Source of the DNA: Marinilabiliales bacterium
Lineage (GTDB): Bacteria; Bacteroidota; Bacteroidia; Bacteroidales; BM523
DNA: 6,610 nt
Reading direction: 5' to 3'
Assembly (NCBI GenBank): GCA_002869425.1
Contig: PKSZ01000163.1
Coordinates: forward strand, 4,121-10,730
The notes beneath the pieces were generated by a model. It ran no database searches. It worked only from the letters and a program-made list of their open reading frames with translations, and had not been told where the DNA came from. The translations under genes and the position numbers were made by a program. Positions 6,456-6,610 of this stretch are shown here, one piece after another; position 1 is the first letter of the stretch; every line of letters starts with the position of its first letter.

Positions 6456-6610
6456 ATGAAAATAATAACAAGCATATTGATCGCCAGCATTACTTTAGTA
6501 TTGTTTTCCTGTACGGGAGAAAGAAATGTTAAGCAGGACAATAAAAAGACTACTCCTCCTAAGGAATCAACGGATGTACCAAAAGAAGAACCTGTTGTGG
6601 AAGAGCCGGA
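6456..6610 (+). CDS. N-terminus of a putative lipoprotein (partial, 3' end outside window)
   Basis: The ATG at 6456 opens a frame to the window edge, giving 51 full codons. The N-terminus is a lipoprotein signal: MKIITS, a hydrophobic stretch ILIASITLVLF, and a lipobox LFSC with the lipidated cysteine at residue 19. The mature part begins CTGERNVKQDNKK and continues as a Pro/Glu/Lys-rich, probably disordered tether (TTPPKESTDVPKEEPVVEEP) before any folded domain would start. No ribosome-binding site of the AGGAGG type is present, as usual in Bacteroidota. The gene lies 30 bases after the preceding stop and seems to have its own promoter. Function cannot be judged from this part, and inner versus outer membrane placement cannot be decided. 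Confidence 0.75.
   Translation, partial: MKIITSILIASITLVLFSCTGERNVKQDNKKTTPPKESTDVPKEEPVVEEP

Overview
The window looks like part of a Bacteroidota (Flavobacteriia/Cytophagia-type) chromosome. The DNA is AT-rich, and no Shine-Dalgarno sequence precedes either visible start codon. One upstream region fits the Bacteroidota -33/-7 promoter type. The proteins are built from domains typical of surface proteins secreted by the type IX secretion system (T9SS): GEVED, the sialidase-N-terminus-like 'SSTVTQ...YFWLTYDI' domain, Bacteroidota Ig/PKD-like repeats, a CUB-like domain, and a 'PLPVKLISF' linker followed by a C-terminal sorting domain. No gene could be given a name, and the species cannot be determined.

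Layout: (1) Bases 1-399 are the 3' end of a gene that enters from the left. It encodes a beta-rich 'GDWVNNGG...' repeat module and ends without a sorting domain. (2) After a 20-base gap, bases 420-5927 encode a 1835-residue secreted multidomain protein with a clear signal peptide. (3) An in-frame TGA at 5925-5927 stops this protein inside its linker domain. The same frame then stays open to 6425 and encodes the rest of the linker and a T9SS type A-like sorting domain, so the ancestral or complete product would be about 2001 residues. (4) A short intergenic region (6426-6455), with a promoter candidate starting just inside the preceding gene, leads into the N-terminus of a lipoprotein gene that runs off the right edge from 6456.

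How they work together: the two large proteins share a beta-rich module and lie head to tail 20 bases apart, so they probably belong to one surface adhesin/matrix-type locus and are probably co-transcribed. The lipoprotein looks separately promoted, and its role is unknown.

The main point of interest is the nonsense codon separating a giant surface protein from its export and anchoring signal. I see no evidence for a novel enzymatic, defence or RNA system. There are no tRNA, rRNA, CRISPR or insertion-sequence features.
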